This document shows, in pieces, positions 60,964 to 64,000 of a stretch of DNA of 64,000 nt. The notes under the pieces are model-generated. The model ran no database searches. It had not been told where the DNA came from and saw only the letters and a program-made list of their open reading frames with translations. Position numbers and translations under genes: made by a program. Origin of the DNA: Streptomyces sp. SCSIO 75703 (GTDB lineage: Bacteria > Actinomycetota > Actinomycetes > Streptomycetales > Streptomycetaceae); NCBI RefSeq assembly GCF_036607905.1, contig NZ_CP144555.1:6386001-6450000 (forward strand), read 5' to 3'. Each line of letters begins with the position of its first letter. Position 1 is the stretch's first letter.

Positions 60964-61836
60964 ATGACGCGCCCGATCACCGCCGGGGTGGACGGAACCG
61001 ACGAGAGCCTGGCCGCGCTGGCCTGGGCGGCGAGGGAGGCGGTCCGCCGGGACGCGCCGCTGCGGGTGGTGCACGCCTGGCACTTCCAGACGCGGCAGGG
61101 CGTGGACGCCGGGGACCGCGCGGCCCAGGAGCGGTGGGTGCGCGAGAGCGTGGCGGCCGCGGTGCGTACCGTCGCCGAACGCCACCCGAACCTGCGGACC
61201 GACACCGGGGTGCGCGAGGGCGACGCCCCCGCCGTGCTGCTGGAGGAGGCCGCCGCGGCCGGCACGCTGGTGCTCGGCTCGCGCGGGCACGGTGCCCTCG
61301 TCGGCTTCCTGCTCGGTTCCGTCGGCCGCCAGGTGATCGCCGGCAGCGAGCGGCCCGTGGTCCTCGTCCGGGCCGGCGACCGGGCCGACGCCGAGGCCGG
61401 GGGGCGTGAGGTCGTCGTCGGCCAGCAGGGGGAGCCGCAGGACAGCGCCGACGCGCTCGGCTTCGCCTTCGAGGCCGCCGCGGCGCGGGGCGCCACCGTC
61501 CGCGCGGTGCGGGCGTGGACGCTGCCGCCGGTGTTCGCCTACAGCCCGGGGTCGATGAGACTGCTCGACGAGGCGGGCGGCCTGGAGCCGTACGAGCGGA
61601 CGGCGCTGTCCGAGGCGCTGGAGCCGTGGCGGAAGCGGTTCCCCGAGGTCCCCGTGGTCGAGCACGTGGAGATGGGCAGCGCCGGGCAGGTGCTGCTGTC
61701 GGTGGCCGACGGCGCGCAGTTGGTGGTGGTCGGACGCCGGGCGCGGCGTACGGCCGTCGGCGCGCGGATCGGCTCCGTGGCGCACGGGGTGCTGCACCAC
61801 GCGCCCTGCCCGGTGGCGGTGGTCCCGCACGCCTGA
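60964..61836 (+). CDS. Universal stress protein, tandem UspA domains
   Basis: 290 residues from ATG 60964 (GGGAGG upstream). Domain 1 (1-140): TAGVDGTDESLAALAWAAREA and ATP loop GSRGHGALVGFLLGSVG. Domain 2 (150-288): VVVGQQGEPQDSADALGF and VVGRRARRTAVGARIGSVAHGV. It is a paralog of the protein at 25283. It is divergent from the TerD-CAP gene with a 206-base gap and convergent with the DUF4032 gene. Confidence 0.88.
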   Translation: MTRPITAGVDGTDESLAALAWAAREAVRRDAPLRVVHAWHFQTRQGVDAGDRAAQERWVRESVAAAVRTVAERHPNLRTDTGVREGDAPAVLLEEAAAAGTLVLGSRGHGALVGFLLGSVGRQVIAGSERPVVLVRAGDRADAEAGGREVVVGQQGEPQDSADALGFAFEAAAARGATVRAVRAWTLPPVFAYSPGSMRLLDEAGGLEPYERTALSEALEPWRKRFPEVPVVEHVEMGSAGQVLLSVADGAQLVVVGRRARRTAVGARIGSVAHGVLHHAPCPVAVVPHA

Positions 61837-61867
61837 GCGCGGCCGGCGCGGCCCCGGCCCGGGGCGG

Positions 61868-63175
61868 TCAGCCCTGGGGACGGTCCGCCGTGGGCCGCCC
61901 GGTCGTGGGGCCGGCCGCCGGTCCGGGGCCGGAGCCGTGCGGTTCGCCCGCCTGGCCCGGGACGGCGGCGGCCTCCGGCGGGAGGTGCGCGACGTAGTCG
62001 GCGACGGCCGTCTCCAGGCCGATGTCCCGGCCGGCCCGCTCGGAGAGCTGCCAGCGGTGCTCCAGCAGTTCGTGGTAGACCTCGGCCGCGTCCATGGTGC
62101 CGCGCAGCTCGGGCGGCACGGCCCGCACGGTCGGCCGGAAGACCTCGCGCACCCAGCGGTGGGCGAGGACCTCCGGCCGGGCGCCCCGGGCGGCGCCGGG
62201 CGGTGCGTGGTCGTCCTGGGTGGCCATCCAGGACTCCAGGTCGTTCAGCAGCCGCCGCGCCTGGTTCTCCTCGGTGTCCAGCCCCGTCAGCCGCAGCAGT
62301 TGGCGCTGGTGGTGGCCCGCGTCGACCACCTTGGGCACGAAGGTGACCGTGTCGCCGTGCGGGGCGCGCTCGATCTGCATCTCGGCCACGTCGAAACCGA
62401 GGTCGTTGAGACGCCGGATGCGGCGTTCCATGTAGTGGTGCTTGCCCGCCGGGTACACCGAGGTGCGGGTCAGCTCCTCCCACAGCCGCTCGTAGCGCAC
62501 GCAGATCTCGGTGCCGAAGCCCACCGGGTCGACGGAGGGGTGCAGTGCCCCGGAAGCCTCCAGGTCGAGCAGTTCGCCGCTGATGTTGACCCGCGCGAGG
62601 TCCAGGTCGTAGGCGCGCTGGCCCTCGCTGAGGCGGGGGTGCAGCTCCCCGGTCTCGGCGTCGACGAGGTAGGCGGCGTACGCGCCCGCGTCGCGCCGGA
62701 AGAGCGTGTTGGACAGGGAGCAGTCGCCCCAGGCGAACCCGGAGAGGTGCAGCCGCACCAGCAGCACGGCCAGGGCGTCCATCAGCCGGTGCATGGTGGC
62801 CGGACGCAGCGTCGTCTCGAACATGGACCGGTAGGGCATAGAGCCGCCCAGGTGACGGGTGATCAGCACCGGTTCCAGCGGCCGGCCCGCGTCGTCGGTG
62901 CGGCCGGTGACCACGCCGAGCGCGTCCACGGCGGGGATGCCGATCCGGTCCAGGTCGCGCAGCAGCCGGTACTCGCGCAGGGCGGGCCGCTCGGCGAGTT
63001 CCTTGACGGCGACGACCTCGTCGCCGGCGCGGGCGTAGCGCACCACGTGGCGGGAGATGCCGCGCGGCAGCGGCACCAAGTGCTCCGGCGGCCACTCCTC
63101 GAGCGGCAGGTGCCAGGGCAGCCGGAGCAGCAGCGCGGGGTGTTCGGGGTTGGTGGCACTGATCTGCAAGGCCAT
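61868..63175 (-). CDS. DUF4032 protein with kinase-like fold
   Basis: 435 residues from ATG 63175. N-terminal two-thirds resemble a small kinase/APH fold: HVVRYARAGDEVVAVKELAERPALREYRLLRDL is the beta3-Lys and alphaC region (in pieces), and FAWGDCSLSNTLF matches the HxDxxxxN catalytic loop with Gly-Asp and Asn retained. It is followed by AAYLVDAETGE, the DFG-like site. The C-terminal third (SERAGRDIGLETAVADYV) is the DUF4032 core. The role is unknown. Confidence 0.85.
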   Translation of the reverse strand: MALQISATNPEHPALLLRLPWHLPLEEWPPEHLVPLPRGISRHVVRYARAGDEVVAVKELAERPALREYRLLRDLDRIGIPAVDALGVVTGRTDDAGRPLEPVLITRHLGGSMPYRSMFETTLRPATMHRLMDALAVLLVRLHLSGFAWGDCSLSNTLFRRDAGAYAAYLVDAETGELHPRLSEGQRAYDLDLARVNISGELLDLEASGALHPSVDPVGFGTEICVRYERLWEELTRTSVYPAGKHHYMERRIRRLNDLGFDVAEMQIERAPHGDTVTFVPKVVDAGHHQRQLLRLTGLDTEENQARRLLNDLESWMATQDDHAPPGAARGARPEVLAHRWVREVFRPTVRAVPPELRGTMDAAEVYHELLEHRWQLSERAGRDIGLETAVADYVAHLPPEAAAVPGQAGEPHGSGPGPAAGPTTGRPTADRPQG

Positions 63176-63187
63176 GGCCCCGACTCT

Positions 63188-63214
63188 AGGGCCTTTCGCT
63201 GCCAGGGCCTTTCG
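63188..63214. repeat. Two copies of an 11-base direct repeat
   Basis: AGGGCCTTTCG at 63188-63198 and 63204-63214, in the gap upstream of the DUF4032 gene. A one-mismatch version (AGGGTCTTTCG) occurs at 38859-38869 beside the IS element. Confidence 0.5.
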
Positions 63215-63267
63215 TTGGGATCACGCCGGATCAGGGAGGGGGGCCCGGGGCCGCGGTACGGGCCGCG

Positions 63268-64000
63268 CTACCGCGCCCGTTCCCGTGCGCGGCGCACGGC
63301 GTCCTTCACCGGGCCGTGGTGCGCCGGCCCGTGCCCGGGGAGGAGCACGTCGGCGTCGACGTCCGCGAGGCGGTCCAGCGAGGCGAGGGCGCGGGCACGC
63401 TCGTGGTGGAACATGTCGGGCAGCATCTGGGGCCCGCGCAGCCGGGAGGTCGCGTGGCCGCTGATCAGCGCGTCACCGGAGATCAGCACGCCGGCCCCGG
63501 GCAGGTGGTAGGCGCAGTGGCCGTCGGTGTGCCCGGGGGTGGGCACCGGCACGGGGCGGCCGGGCAGGTCGAGCGCGCCCTCGGCGGGGAAGGGCGCCGG
63601 GTCCGCCACCGGGACCCGGCGTGTGCCGCCGGAGCGGAGCACGCGCACCGCCCAGGGCGGCACACCGGGCCGCCAGAGGTTGCGGAGCACCGTGGGGACG
63701 GTGATCTGCTGGAGGAAGTCGCCCCGGGCGTGCGGGACCTCGGCCTCGTGCAGCAGGACGGGCGTGCCGTGGACGGCGCGGAGGTGCGCGGCGGAGCCCA
63801 GGTGGTCGGCGTGGGCGTGGGTGACCAGTACCGCCGCCACCGCCTCCGGCGCACTGCCCACGGCGGCCAGGGAGTCCAGCAGCGCCTGCCGGTCCCCGGG
63901 GTAGCCCGTGTCGACGAGGGTCACCGCGTCGCCCTCGGTGACGATGACCCAGTTGACGTCCCTGCGGTGCACCAGGTAGGTGCCGTCCGCGACCTGTCGT
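63268..64000 (-). CDS. Metallo-beta-lactamase-fold hydrolase (5' end outside window)
   Basis: The frame is open through base 64000. The in-frame GTG at 63972 is internal (VADGTYLVHRRDVNW is the family start), so only a few residues are missing. Zinc site THAHADHLGS (HxHxDH), ALISGDALISGHA and FPAEGALDLPGRPVPVPTPGHTDGHCAY (in pieces) are typical of glyoxalase-II-like MBL hydrolases. The visible part is 243 residues. The substrate is unknown. It lies 92 bases from the DUF4032 gene, same strand. Confidence 0.88.
   Translation of the reverse strand, partial: RQVADGTYLVHRRDVNWVIVTEGDAVTLVDTGYPGDRQALLDSLAAVGSAPEAVAAVLVTHAHADHLGSAAHLRAVHGTPVLLHEAEVPHARGDFLQQITVPTVLRNLWRPGVPPWAVRVLRSGGTRRVPVADPAPFPAEGALDLPGRPVPVPTPGHTDGHCAYHLPGAGVLISGDALISGHATSRLRGPQMLPDMFHHERARALASLDRLADVDADVLLPGHGPAHHGPVKDAVRRARERAR

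Overview
The window is very GC-rich DNA with Streptomyces-type gene content: a long chaplin, an SsgA-like sporulation protein, an NsdA/NsdB-type regulator, a streptophobe-type membrane protein, a SigB/SigF-type sigma factor, a DasR-type operator, and frequent GTG/TTG starts and ATGA stop-start overlaps. It is most likely part of a Streptomyces chromosome, probably an arm. No tRNA, rRNA, CRISPR array or prophage was seen.

Region 1 (1-13.1 kb) is the end of a coelichelin-type siderophore cluster. It holds a trimodular NRPS, cut by the left edge, with A-PCP-E / C-A-PCP-E / C-A-PCP order. Its specificity codes can be read directly and fit formyl-hydroxyornithine, threonine and hydroxyornithine. 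A translationally coupled ABC exporter follows, then a convergent Fes-like esterase with a DmdR/IdeR-type iron box just upstream of it. Region 2 (13.1-16.9 kb) is a leftward modABC molybdate operon, with a regulator joining a MerR-like HTH to a Mop/TOBE domain upstream.

Region 3 (17-26.8 kb) has an accessory respiratory set (CtaD, a CtaF-like subunit and a convergent cytochrome b), a cysteine-rich DUF326 protein, a carotenoid-desaturase-like flavoprotein, an acyl-CoA synthetase and a tandem universal stress protein. Region 4 (26.8-41.7 kb) carries cell-surface and developmental functions: a peptidoglycan amidase, an NsdA/NsdB-like TPR regulator, a PAS plus degenerate PP2C protein, a baeRF protein, a secreted tripeptidyl-peptidase-type hydrolase, a wall-anchored chaplin, a deaminase, small membrane proteins and a secreted GH19 chitinase behind a DasR-like site. 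A complete IS481-family element sits exactly at the stop codon of an SPW-repeat protein gene.

Region 5 (41.9-64 kb) holds adenosine deaminase, a DinB-like protein, a LysR/aldo-keto reductase divergent pair, paired PRC-barrel proteins, an anti-sigma kinase convergent with a sigma factor, two VOC proteins, RNase H, a flavin monooxygenase, a second aldo-keto reductase, an SsgA-like protein, an F420-type luciferase-like oxidoreductase, a threonine dehydratase-like enzyme, an AIM24 protein, an unusual TerD-CAP-CAP fusion, another tandem universal stress protein, a DUF4032 protein and a partial metallo-beta-lactamase-fold hydrolase. From memory, the order cytochrome pair, NsdB-like, chaplin, GH19 chitinase, sigma, RNase H, SsgC-like resembles the S. 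coelicolor SCO723x-729x interval, whereas the coelichelin genes lie elsewhere in that species. I saw no wholly new multigene system. The most unusual items are the degenerate coelichelin exporter ATPase, the orphan cytochrome set beside a possible copper-binding protein, the pseudo-phosphatase PAS protein, the TerD-CAP fusion, and the IS insertion that preserves its host gene's stop codon.
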